DNA of 64,000 bases from Prochlorococcus marinus CUG1416 (lineage in GTDB: Bacteria > Cyanobacteriota > Cyanobacteriia > PCC-6307 > Cyanobiaceae), in NCBI RefSeq assembly GCF_017695965.1, contig NZ_JAAORM010000005.1, positions 434,001 to 498,000 on the forward strand, read 5' to 3'. A program made the translations under genes and the position numbers. This document shows, piece by piece, positions 8,940 to 17,005 of this stretch (position 1 is the stretch's first letter; every line of letters starts with the position of its first letter). Under the pieces are notes generated by a model, which saw nothing but the letters and a program-made list of their open reading frames with translations, ran no database searches and had not been told where the DNA came from.

Positions 8940-10434
8940 AATTTTCTATGCCTTTGGAAGCTAAAATTTGCCTTACAACCATTAATGCAGACTGACTAAC
9001 ACCTGCAGTGCCCTCTCCTGGATAAATTGAGTCTCCACAAAGCCATAAACCTTCAAAAGGAGTCCTACTTGATAATCCAAATAGTCCAAAAATATTTGGA
9101 TTTTGACCAAGCCCGCCTACCATTCCATTAGGTCTATTTGTCCATTTTTCAAACCCCAATGGAGTTGCCAATTCCCGATGTAGCCAATTTTCAGGATCAA
9201 TATCAAATTGACTTTCCAATTCCAGTGATATCTTTTTCATGAAATCCTTTTTCTGTTTTAAGTAAATTTTTTTATCTAGATCAAACCAATCTTTTGTCTT
9301 AGTAAAAATACTCGCTATTAAAGTAACCTCACCTTTTGGTGCTCTTCCATCACCATCATCACTAATTGATACAAATAACGAACCAACTTCATTCGAAACA
9401 AATTGATAATGATTGGAGGAAGTTTTTTTAATATGTTCTTTTTTTAATGCTGAATAAAAAACTAAAGCTCCACTTGGATCAGGTAAATTATTAAGTCGAT
9501 TTTTATAACTTAGTTTTCTTTTTAAAGGATCTTTCAAATGCTTGAGCAAAGATTGAGGAGGCGCGGTATAAATCAAATCTTTTGCTTGGTAAATAAAAGA
9601 ATTTTTTTTCGAATTAGCAGATACTTTCCAACACATATTCAGGTCATCAAAATTTATAGAATTTACTTTTTGTCCAAAAATCAGTTTTACTCCAGTTTTA
9701 CTCAATGAACTTTCTAATGCTTCACTCAAAGACTGCATAGATTTTTTTAGATGCCAAAGACCATGTGGCTGTTGACACATCTGAAGAACAGTAGATCCAT
9801 ATAATGCTGCAGTATTATAAACGTCCTCTTGAGAATAAAGTTTTAGTTGAAGATTTAAGAATTTAATCAAGCGCTGATTCTTTGACAATCCACATATGCG
9901 CAATAAATCAAAGATAGTAGATTTAAGTAAGAGACCTGTAACAAGGTTTGAAGGTACTAGTGCTTTAAGAAGTTGAGAAAAATCCCAAAAATTCCTTATT
10001 GGTAATACAGGATTATTATTAGCAAATATCCAATTACTTTGATGAAGGAGGGTACAAAGTTTCCAAAATCTACTACTCCCAGGAAACTGCATTTCTTGTT
10101 CAGCAATCCATTTACTTTTTTCATACCAAATAGATATAGCTTTACTACCATCATTTAAATCAACAATGCAAGCAGGATCTAAAATTGTGGCTTCAGGGGA
10201 TGGAATATCTAAAAAATCAAAAATCCTAGAATGTATTCCTCCTTTCTCTAAACCCGCAACCTGAGTTGCACCAACATCAAAAATATAATTCTTTCTTTTA
10301 AACGTACCGGCACAACCTCCTGATTGAGTATGAGATTCGATTAAAGTCACTGATAATCCTTGTTTTGATAAAATTGCTGCAGAAGTGAGTCCTGCTATAC
10401 CAGCGCCAACAACAACAATTTCGGACTTTCTCAT
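8929..10434 (-). CDS. crtD: FAD-dependent carotenoid desaturase/isomerase family, CrtD-like
   Basis: A 501-residue flavoprotein of the phytoene desaturase/CrtISO family. The N-terminal dinucleotide fold is VVVGAGIAGLTSAAIL (about 7-22), followed by CAGTFKRKNYIFDVGATQVAGLE, which is very like the cyanobacterial CrtD (C-3',4' desaturase) group. The C-terminal FAD segment is LWLCGDSIYPGEGTAGVSQSAL. In other cyanobacteria CrtD makes myxol; this lineage is not known for myxol glycosides, so the real substrate may differ. It starts 2 bases inside the start of the divergent fructosamine kinase gene. Confidence 0.65.
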   Translation of the reverse strand: MRKSEIVVVGAGIAGLTSAAILSKQGLSVTLIESHTQSGGCAGTFKRKNYIFDVGATQVAGLEKGGIHSRIFDFLDIPSPEATILDPACIVDLNDGSKAISIWYEKSKWIAEQEMQFPGSSRFWKLCTLLHQSNWIFANNNPVLPIRNFWDFSQLLKALVPSNLVTGLLLKSTIFDLLRICGLSKNQRLIKFLNLQLKLYSQEDVYNTAALYGSTVLQMCQQPHGLWHLKKSMQSLSEALESSLSKTGVKLIFGQKVNSINFDDLNMCWKVSANSKKNSFIYQAKDLIYTAPPQSLLKHLKDPLKRKLSYKNRLNNLPDPSGALVFYSALKKEHIKKTSSNHYQFVSNEVGSLFVSISDDGDGRAPKGEVTLIASIFTKTKDWFDLDKKIYLKQKKDFMKKISLELESQFDIDPENWLHRELATPLGFEKWTNRPNGMVGGLGQNPNIFGLFGLSSRTPFEGLWLCGDSIYPGEGTAGVSQSALMVVRQILASKGIENFNL

Positions 10435-11317
10435 GAAAATGCAAAAATTATCCTCTCTTGAAGTTAGCGAAATTTGTGATGAATTAGGTGAAACCTATCC
10501 AAAAAGTATTGAACAAGTACATGGGGGTGATATTCATAGTGCCTGGCAAATCGAATTCTCAAACAAAAAATTATTCCTTAAAAGAAATGTTAGAAACAAA
10601 AAATTTCTTGAATTTGAAAAATATTGTCTTCAAAATTTGAGAAAGTATATTAATCAAGAAAACTTAGTTATTCCTGAAGTGATTGCATATAAAAATATAA
10701 AAAACATAGAGATTCTTTTAATCGAATGGATTGACATACAAAACTTTGACCAAAAAAAGCTTGGAAAAGGTTTAGGAGAAATGCACTTAAAATCAGCTGA
10801 ATCTAATCCAAAAATGTTTGGGTTTCCGGTTGAGGGTTTTATCGGAACAACAGGTCAGAAGAAAGGCTGGGAAGATAATTGGATAGATTGTTTTTTAAAT
10901 TTACGGATAATACCTCAATTATTAATCCTTAATTCAAAGATTTTAGAGAAAGAAACTATAAATAAAGTAAAAGAAAAAATTAAATCAGAATTACTTAATC
11001 ATAAACCAATAAATGCTCTAGTTCATGGTGATTTGTGGTCAGGAAATGCAGGAATGGACAACAGTGGTAAGGGCGTAATATTTGACCCGGCATCTTGGTG
11101 GGCAGATAATGAAGTCGATATAGCTATGACAAAATTATTTGGAGGGTTTAGAAAAGAATTTTATGACGAGTACCATAAAATTTTTCCAATACAAAAAGAT
11201 TTTGAAAAGAGAATTATTATTTATAATTTTTACCACATATTGAATCATGCCAATATGTTCGGAGGATCATATTTTAATCAAGTCAAAAATTACGTAAAAG
11301 CAATAATCAATATGTAA
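10433..11317 (+). CDS. Fructosamine kinase family protein
   Basis: Kinase-fold protein of the fructosamine-3-kinase family, which phosphorylates sugar adducts on amines so that they fall off (deglycation). Visible features are QVHGGDIHSAWQIEF at the N-terminus, LLIEWID at the hinge, the catalytic-loop HGDLWSGN and the metal-binding FDPASWWADNEVDIAM. Length is about 294 residues from ATG 10433; a second ATG at 10439 is equally possible. A GTG at 10385 would give a longer form lying inside the divergent crtD gene, which I consider unlikely. Confidence 0.82.
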   Translation: MKMQKLSSLEVSEICDELGETYPKSIEQVHGGDIHSAWQIEFSNKKLFLKRNVRNKKFLEFEKYCLQNLRKYINQENLVIPEVIAYKNIKNIEILLIEWIDIQNFDQKKLGKGLGEMHLKSAESNPKMFGFPVEGFIGTTGQKKGWEDNWIDCFLNLRIIPQLLILNSKILEKETINKVKEKIKSELLNHKPINALVHGDLWSGNAGMDNSGKGVIFDPASWWADNEVDIAMTKLFGGFRKEFYDEYHKIFPIQKDFEKRIIIYNFYHILNHANMFGGSYFNQVKNYVKAIINM

Positions 11318-11324
11318 TCTTCAA

Positions 11325-11696
11325 CTATCCTAGATATGTCTTTTTAAGATTTTGTACCTTATCTAAAACAGCTTCACGATTTTCACTGGTACGAAGATTC
11401 TGCCAACTCCATTGACCTACAACAATTACTCCAAGTAGTTCAAGTAAGCCTGGAAGAATTGGGAAAAAGTTTATCGTGTCAATAACAACTTTAATTATTA
11501 TTTGAGCAATAATCACAACGGCAATAATGCCTGCGGCTTTACCGTATTTCCCCATTTGGGTCCAATCAACATTTCCAAGTGTTTCGTTGACTTTGCCCAT
11601 TACATCAGAGTACTTCTCTGAAAAACTTTTGGTGTCGGCGCTTGTATCGGAGCCAGAGTCTTGATTTGACTCAGAAGTGTTGTCACTCATGAACAT
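11325..11696 (-). CDS. CAAD-domain (CURT1-like) thylakoid membrane protein
   Basis: A 123-residue protein (121 from the second Met at 11690). The Ser/Asp-rich N-terminus is followed by an amphipathic helix with NVDWTQMGKYGKAAG and two hydrophobic segments (AAGIIAVVIIAQIIIKVVI and FPILPGLLELLGVIVVG), ending in NLRTSENREAVLDKVQ. This is the arrangement of the CAAD domain, found fused to some cyanobacterial aminoacyl-tRNA synthetases and in plant CURT1 proteins that bend thylakoid margins. Free-standing form here. Membrane-curvature function is inferred from the family. Confidence 0.8.
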   Translation of the reverse strand: MFMSDNTSESNQDSGSDTSADTKSFSEKYSDVMGKVNETLGNVDWTQMGKYGKAAGIIAVVIIAQIIIKVVIDTINFFPILPGLLELLGVIVVGQWSWQNLRTSENREAVLDKVQNLKKTYLG

Positions 11697-11999
11697 TCAG
11701 GCTGCAAATTATATATATGAACCAGACAGTATCGGAAAAAACGCCCGTTGACTACCTTTTTGTTATGCAAAATTCCGAACCGAAACATTTTGTATTTTTT
11801 AGATCAATTGATATATTTAGATTATGGAGATATTTAAACTTAAATTTGCTTTATAAAAACTTCACATTATTATCTACTTCTAACAAAAACATTAATAAAA
11901 CATTAATAAATCTCAGAAATAGAAAAAATCTAAAAGGCTAAAATTTTTATTTAAATTATTATATTTTCATAGTTTATTTTGCACAATCAAAAAATCTAT
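11697..11999. other. 303-base divergent spacer, no convincing gene
   Basis: AT-rich spacer between the CAAD gene (minus) and the MoeB-like gene (plus), holding both promoters. An open frame at 11717-11941 (74 codons) has no recognisable domain and a low-complexity Asn/Leu/Lys composition; I do not call it. A somewhat more GC-rich patch lies at about 11729-11760 next to the CAAD promoter. I see no clear hairpin, tRNA or riboswitch. Confidence 0.4.
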
Positions 12000-13139
12000 A
12001 TGTCCAAAGATATCAAATTTAATTTCTTAAACGCAGATGAACAAGAAAGATATCAAAAGCATTTAACCCTCAAAGAGATAGGTTATGAGGGTCAAATAGC
12101 TCTAAAAAATAGTTCAGTATTATGTATTGGAGCAGGTGGTCTTGGATCATCTGTTTTGATTTACTTGGCAGCAACAGGAATTGGGAAAATTGGAATAGCA
12201 GATAATGATTCTGTTGAGAAATCTAATCTCCAAAGACAGATAATTCATGGAACAAATACTATTGGGAATCTTAAAATTGATTCTGCCCGGGAAAGAATTA
12301 CAAAATTCAATCCTAATTGTGAATTATTAACCTTCGCAGAGAGAATTAACCCTAAGAATGCCCTGAAAATAATACGAGAATTTGATGTTATTTGTGATTG
12401 CTCAGATAATTTCGGTACTAGATACTTGATAAATGATGCGTGCCTAATACTAAATAAACCACTAGTATTTGGAAGTGTACAAGGCTTTGAAGGCCAAGTT
12501 AGTGTTTTTAATTTACATAAAAATAGTCCTAATTTAAGAGACTTGCTTCCAGAATCACCTGCGAAAAATGCTGTCCCTACTTGTGAAGAATATGGAGTTG
12601 TTGGTGTATCAACAGGGTTAATAGGAATTCTTCAAGTGAATGAAATTATCAAAATCATTCTAAAAAAAGGTGATATTTTAGATGGAAAACTTTTAATTTT
12701 TGATCTGTTAAATATAAATATGAAAAAATTCCATTTAAAAAGTGATCAGATAAATAAGCCAATAAAAAATCTTTCTCAGTTTGAGGACTTTTATAGTGAA
12801 GAACAATGTTCTGAGCAAAGTAATTCAATAGATATAATTAATGCTCATGATTTTAATAGATTATACAAAGCAAAACCCAATAAAATACTATTAATTGATG
12901 TTAGAGAAAATGAAGAATTTTCTACTTTTGCTATAGAGGGTTCTATATCTATCCCTCTCAATCATTTGAATGAAGAATCTTACATAGAATTTATTCAAAA
13001 AGAAAGTTTAATTAAAGATGTTTTTACCATATGTCAATCGGGTAAACGATCTGCTAAAGCTTCAAAAATCTTATCTAAATTCAAAATTCAATCGAGATCA
13101 ATTAAGGGTGGAATTGAAAAGGGAAGAGGAATATTATGA
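12000..13139 (+). CDS. moeB: MoeB/ThiF-type adenylyltransferase with rhodanese domain
   Basis: E1-like enzyme that adenylates a ubiquitin-fold sulfur carrier (MoaD or ThiS type), fused to a rhodanese that can supply sulfur, an arrangement like MoeZ or Uba4. Residues 1-250 form the ThiF domain: LCIGAGGLGSSVLIYLA for nucleotide binding, NLQRQIIHG, CDCSDNFGTRYLIND and PTCEEYGVVGV. The rhodanese (about 270-379) has LLIDVREN and active-site loop CQSGKRS. The two CxxC zinc pairs usual in MoeB are absent. I prefer ATG 12000 over the upstream TTG at 11979. Confidence 0.85.
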   Translation: MSKDIKFNFLNADEQERYQKHLTLKEIGYEGQIALKNSSVLCIGAGGLGSSVLIYLAATGIGKIGIADNDSVEKSNLQRQIIHGTNTIGNLKIDSARERITKFNPNCELLTFAERINPKNALKIIREFDVICDCSDNFGTRYLINDACLILNKPLVFGSVQGFEGQVSVFNLHKNSPNLRDLLPESPAKNAVPTCEEYGVVGVSTGLIGILQVNEIIKIILKKGDILDGKLLIFDLLNINMKKFHLKSDQINKPIKNLSQFEDFYSEEQCSEQSNSIDIINAHDFNRLYKAKPNKILLIDVRENEEFSTFAIEGSISIPLNHLNEESYIEFIQKESLIKDVFTICQSGKRSAKASKILSKFKIQSRSIKGGIEKGRGIL

Positions 13140-13160
13140 AATTAATAATTTGAAGAATAT

Positions 13161-14321
13161 TTAGTAATCTACACCTCTTTTCAGATCAACTCCAACATTT
13201 GCGTAATGTTTATGACAGACCATTTCAGAGTAAACATCGGCGAGTTCAAAGTATGAAGGTTCATTTTTGCATCTACCAGTAATAACCACTTCAGTTTCTG
13301 CTGGTTTCTTTAGGAGAGTTTGATGTATTGATTCCATAGGTAAAAGCTCTAAATCAACAGTTGGATTCAATTCATCCAAAATAATTGTTTTATATAAACC
13401 ACTCAAAATAGCAGCTTTAGCAATTTCCCATGCTCTTTCAGCCTCAACATAATCAATTGGCTGTTGTTGACCTCTCCACACGATCGCATCTCTGCCTGAG
13501 CGCAAATGATCTACCAAATGTGGGTAACTTTCTCTCAAAGCATCTATAGCAGCATCTTCGGTATAACCATTTCCACCTTTTAACCACTGCAATATTAGAA
13601 CTCTGTGACTTTTATCTTGAGATATTCCTTTACCAATAGCTTGAAGAGCCTTGCCAAGTGCACTTGTGGATTTACCTTTTCCTTCACCTGTATAAATTTC
13701 AATTCCACCATTGCATCTTCTTTGTCCATATGTTTTTGATAAGTCTCCTGTAGAACGTGGTCTCATTTCTGAATGGAGTTGCGATATTCTTACCAAAGAA
13801 GTAGGGGCTGCCCTTCCGGTAATAATTATTTCCATTCCATCAGGACGATTTTGAAGCGAATCAACTACTTCCTTGATATCAAGCATGCCCAAATCAAGCA
13901 CTGGATTCAACTCATCAAGAACAACTACAGAATAAAGAGAACTAGCAATTGCTCCTTTAGCAATATTCCAACCTCTTTCAGCCTCACCTATATCAAACTT
14001 TGTCACCTGTTCAGCAGTAAAGAATTCGGATCTTCCTGTCCTTACATGGTCAATTAAATGTGGAAAACCTCTTTGTAAGGCCTCTATGGCCGAATCCTCA
14101 TCATATGACCTCTCAGGACCTTTTAAAAATCTGAGAAGTAGAACTCTTGACTGTCTTTTTTCGCATATTCCTAATCCTATTGTCCTGAGTACAACACCCA
14201 AAGCAGCCTGACTTTTACCCTTACCTTCCCCATCATAAATATGTAATTGACCTTTTGATCTCTCTTGACTGTCACTTGCTGTGACAATTCCAATGCCTCT
14301 ATTTCTACTTATATTCGTCAA
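13161..14321 (-). CDS. cobO: Tandem-duplicated cob(I)alamin adenosyltransferase, CobO type
   Basis: CobO/BtuR transfers the adenosyl group of ATP to the cobalt of corrinoids. Normal proteins have about 180-200 residues; this one has 386 because two complete domains follow each other. Domain 1 has the P-loop GEGKGKS at 31-37 and VVVLDELNPVLDLG near 132; domain 2 has GEGKGKS at 212-218 and TIILDELNPTVDL. Both keep the family segment ending in IIITGR or VVITGR. No stop separates them. Picocyanobacteria make pseudocobalamin, which fits the role. Convergent with moeB, 21 bases apart. Confidence 0.85.
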   Translation of the reverse strand: MTNISRNRGIGIVTASDSQERSKGQLHIYDGEGKGKSQAALGVVLRTIGLGICEKRQSRVLLLRFLKGPERSYDEDSAIEALQRGFPHLIDHVRTGRSEFFTAEQVTKFDIGEAERGWNIAKGAIASSLYSVVVLDELNPVLDLGMLDIKEVVDSLQNRPDGMEIIITGRAAPTSLVRISQLHSEMRPRSTGDLSKTYGQRRCNGGIEIYTGEGKGKSTSALGKALQAIGKGISQDKSHRVLILQWLKGGNGYTEDAAIDALRESYPHLVDHLRSGRDAIVWRGQQQPIDYVEAERAWEIAKAAILSGLYKTIILDELNPTVDLELLPMESIHQTLLKKPAETEVVITGRCKNEPSYFELADVYSEMVCHKHYANVGVDLKRGVDY

Positions 14322-14430
14322 TTGAACAAGGTGAATGAATTTAATCTAAGATACAGTGAAGAATATTATTATAAATATAATAATAAATTCAACCTATATA
14401 ATAGGTAATTTGAATTTTAAAGTAATTAGC

Positions 14431-15255
14431 ATGTTCAATCAACTAGAAATTCTCTCTGATGAACAAAGTGAAAAGCTTTATACAATTAGAAGATACATTA
14501 AGAATCTTGATAGTGTTTGTATTGCTTATTCAGGAGGAGTAGACAGTACATTAATCGCATCATTAGCATTTGAGCAATTAGGTAGCAAAGCTATCGCAAT
14601 TACTGGTATTTCTCCTGCATTAGCCAATACACTTCGTGAAGAAGCAAGAAGTCAAGCAAAATGGATTGGAATTAAGCATTTAGAAATTCAAACATCAGAA
14701 TTAGACCAATCAAGTTATAGTGAAAATCCCAAAGATAGGTGCTTTGCATGTAAAAAAGAGCTTCATAAACATACAACCTATTTATCTAAAAAACTTAATT
14801 ACAAGATTGTTTTAGATGGAGTCAATCTGGATGATCTTAAAGATTACAGGCCAGGTATAAAAGCCGCAAAACAAGCAGGAGTTGTTTCTCCCCTTGCAAA
14901 ATTCAAATTCTCAAAACAAGATATTAGGGATATATCAAGAGCATTAGGTTTTCCTTGGTGGGATAAACCAGCTCAGCCTTGCTTGTCATCAAGATTTCCT
15001 TATGGCCATGAAATAACCAGTGAGAGGCTTAAAATGGTTGAGAGAGCAGAAGAATACCTTAAAGAAGGTGGTTTATCTGAGGTTAGAGTTAGATGCCAAG
15101 GGTCAACCGCAAGAATAGAAATTCCACAAGATGAATTAAAGCATTTTTTTAAAAAATATAATTTTAGTGATTTAGTTCAATTTTTTTCGAATTTAGGATT
15201 TAATTGCACAAGCTTAGATCTTGAAGGACTAATAAGCGGAAAATTAAATAGATAA
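14431..15255 (+). CDS. larE: LarE-type ATP-dependent sacrificial sulfur transferase (PP-loop)
   Basis: PP-loop ATP pyrophosphatase. The 274 residues from ATG 14431 contain the SGGVDST loop (IAYSGGVDSTLIASL), the ITGISPAL and KDRCFACKKELH segments, GVNLDDLKDYRPGIKAA, and PCLSSRFPYG holding the cysteine conserved in LarE. In Lactiplantibacillus LarE donates its own cysteine sulfur to build the nickel-pincer cofactor of lactate racemase. No larA, larB or larC lies in the window. An upstream in-frame start at 14356 would add a hydrophobic Ile/Asn-rich stretch and is less likely. Confidence 0.82.
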   Translation: MFNQLEILSDEQSEKLYTIRRYIKNLDSVCIAYSGGVDSTLIASLAFEQLGSKAIAITGISPALANTLREEARSQAKWIGIKHLEIQTSELDQSSYSENPKDRCFACKKELHKHTTYLSKKLNYKIVLDGVNLDDLKDYRPGIKAAKQAGVVSPLAKFKFSKQDIRDISRALGFPWWDKPAQPCLSSRFPYGHEITSERLKMVERAEEYLKEGGLSEVRVRCQGSTARIEIPQDELKHFFKKYNFSDLVQFFSNLGFNCTSLDLEGLISGKLNR

Positions 15256-15265
15256 ATATTACAAG

Positions 15266-15700
15266 TTAGACAACCGTTCTCATCTGTTTATGAAATGCTG
15301 CAGGTGGATTTCGATCAATAACACGCAAGAAATGTTCTTCAGCCTTCAAAGCTTCAATTAAATATTGACTAGCAAGTTCTGGCAACATATTTTGACCACA
15401 TGTAAAGATATCGGCTGCAGAATAATTAGATTCGGGCCAAGTATGGATTGAAATATGGGATTCAGAAAGTAATGCAATTGCTGTAACCCCTTGAGGTTCG
15501 AATTTATTACTTATCAAATTCAGAACTGTTGCCTTTGCCAATTTGGCAGCTCTGTTTAATGTACAACGCAAAAAGGATTCATCATTTAATTTTTCGTAAT
15601 CACATCTATAAAGTTCCAACAACAGGTGTTTACTTTGATGACTTAATTTTTGTTCATTACCAAACGAATTTAAAATTAGATTCTTTTTTGGGACTTCCAT
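15266..15700 (-). CDS. speD: S-adenosylmethionine decarboxylase proenzyme
   Basis: Makes decarboxylated SAM, the aminopropyl donor for spermidine. It is synthesised as a proenzyme that cuts itself to create a pyruvoyl group. The 144-residue product has the processing motif LSESHISIHTWPE; cleavage is expected between Glu80 and Ser81. FTCGQ downstream holds the usual catalytic cysteine. Length and motif match the short prokaryotic class. It follows recF by 51 bases on the same strand and converges on larE with a 10-base gap. Confidence 0.93.
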   Translation of the reverse strand: MEVPKKNLILNSFGNEQKLSHQSKHLLLELYRCDYEKLNDESFLRCTLNRAAKLAKATVLNLISNKFEPQGVTAIALLSESHISIHTWPESNYSAADIFTCGQNMLPELASQYLIEALKAEEHFLRVIDRNPPAAFHKQMRTVV

Positions 15701-15751
15701 TAAATAAATTTATATGAATACAAGATTAGCTAAAAATCGTAACTTTTAGAA

Positions 15752-16843
15752 TTATAAGTAAATCATTTGTGAAGAGCCTAAAAAAGACTTATTAAAGTTA
15801 TCAAGATGTGTTGCACTTATAAAACATTGACTATCTTTGCCAACAGAATTTAGTAACAAATTTTGCCTAGTTATATCTAGTTCCGCCAAGACATCATCCA
15901 ATATAAGTATTGGAGGGACATTTAATGTTTTAGTTAATAAATCTAGTTCAGCCATCTTTAAAGCCAAAATAAAAGTTCTTTGTTGACCGGATGAACCATA
16001 TTTTCTAACTGAAATATCATTAATTAGAAACTCAATATCATCACGATGAGGTCCAAAATTACATTTACCAGTCAATACTTCGATTGAACGCTGCTCTAAT
16101 AGTTGTTCTGCTATTTTCTTACTAATAACTTTTTCTTCTTCTTCTTCTTGACTTATATTTTTTATCCCTGAAAGATAATTTATACCTATTTGCTCTTTAG
16201 ATTTACTTAAGTGATTATGCCAGTATTCAACATATGGTTTTATTTTTAATAAAGCCCTTCTTCTTCGCCTAAAAATTCTTGTACCTATTATTGACATCTG
16301 AATATCAAAGCTTTCAACAATGTCTGAGGATTGGTTTTTCAGGAAGCTTTCTGAACGCCAAAAATGACTTCTTTGTTTTAAAAGCCTGTTAAATCTAACT
16401 ATCAATTCTGAATATACTGGTTCAAGCTGAGATACAACTTTATCAATCCATGTTCTTCGAAAACTCGGGTCACTTCTAACAATATCTATATCATTTGAAC
16501 AGAAACATACGCTCCGAATATAATTCTTTATTTCACTCTGCTTTTTCAAGATTGATTCATTGACATAAATTCTTTTAGGGCCTTTTCGAAATAGATTTAA
16601 CTCCAAATCATCTTTAAAATCTATTTGTCCCATGACTACTGACATATCACTATCATTTTCTATTAAATCTTTATCACTTAATGCTCTATTAGATTTTAAT
16701 TGACTTAAAAATTCAACCGATTCAAGTAAATTTGACTTGCCAATACCATTACAACCAAGAACAATTGTTCTTTGCTCTTTTAGATCAAGTTCAAAACTTT
16801 TATGGTTCCGAAAATTTTTAATTTTTAATTTATTTAAAAAAAT
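15752..16843 (-). CDS. recF: DNA replication and repair protein RecF, apparent non-AUG start
   Basis: RecF loads RecA at gapped DNA via RecO/RecR. The frame is open on the reverse strand from about 16915 to the stop at 15752. Conserved sequence begins FLNKLKIKNFRNHKSFELD and includes Walker A GCNGIGKS; the SMC-like signature YGSSGQQRTFILALKMAE and Walker B PILILDDVLAELD follow. The first ATG in frame is at 16645, after the P-loop, which would leave a dead protein. No ATG, GTG or TTG exists in frame before the P-loop; ATT at 16843 gives 363 residues, the family length. The start is therefore inferred. Confidence 0.82.
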   Translation of the reverse strand: MFLNKLKIKNFRNHKSFELDLKEQRTIVLGCNGIGKSNLLESVEFLSQLKSNRALSDKDLIENDSDMSVVMGQIDFKDDLELNLFRKGPKRIYVNESILKKQSEIKNYIRSVCFCSNDIDIVRSDPSFRRTWIDKVVSQLEPVYSELIVRFNRLLKQRSHFWRSESFLKNQSSDIVESFDIQMSIIGTRIFRRRRRALLKIKPYVEYWHNHLSKSKEQIGINYLSGIKNISQEEEEEKVISKKIAEQLLEQRSIEVLTGKCNFGPHRDDIEFLINDISVRKYGSSGQQRTFILALKMAELDLLTKTLNVPPILILDDVLAELDITRQNLLLNSVGKDSQCFISATHLDNFNKSFLGSSQMIYL

Positions 16844-16920
16844 GTTTTTTATGCATTCATTAATTAAATTAGCTAAGTTTAAAATATTTAGATTTTCTTT
16901 AAAGAAATTGAAAAATTAAA

Positions 16921-16994
16921 GGGCATGTAGCTCAGTTGGATAGAGCATCAGATTCCGGTTCTGAGAGTCGGGGGTTCGAATCCCTCCATGCTCG
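16921..16994 (+). tRNA. tRNA-Arg (anticodon CCG)
   Basis: A 74-base cloverleaf. The acceptor stem GGGCATG pairs with CATGCTC (one G-T pair), followed by discriminator G. The D-arm is AGCTCAGTTGGATAGAGC. The anticodon stem TCAGA/TCTGA encloses TTCCGGT, giving CCG at 16955-16957, and the T-arm is GGGGGTTCGAATCCCTC. It is divergent from recF; about 77 bases separate it from the proposed recF start. Confidence 0.97.
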
Positions 16995-17005
16995 TATCAT
17001 CATTT

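Noticed and set aside
10385-10432. Upstream GTG start for the fructosamine kinase
   Set aside because: It would add 16 residues lying wholly within the start of the divergent crtD gene and absent from the family pattern.
11717-11941. 74-codon open frame on the plus strand between the CAAD gene and moeB
   Set aside because: Low-complexity Asn/Leu/Lys sequence without a domain, in an AT-rich spacer where chance frames are common; no ribosome site.
16128-16150. CTT trinucleotide run inside recF
   Set aside because: It encodes a short glutamate run in frame; too short for a meaningful repeat and consistent with coding.
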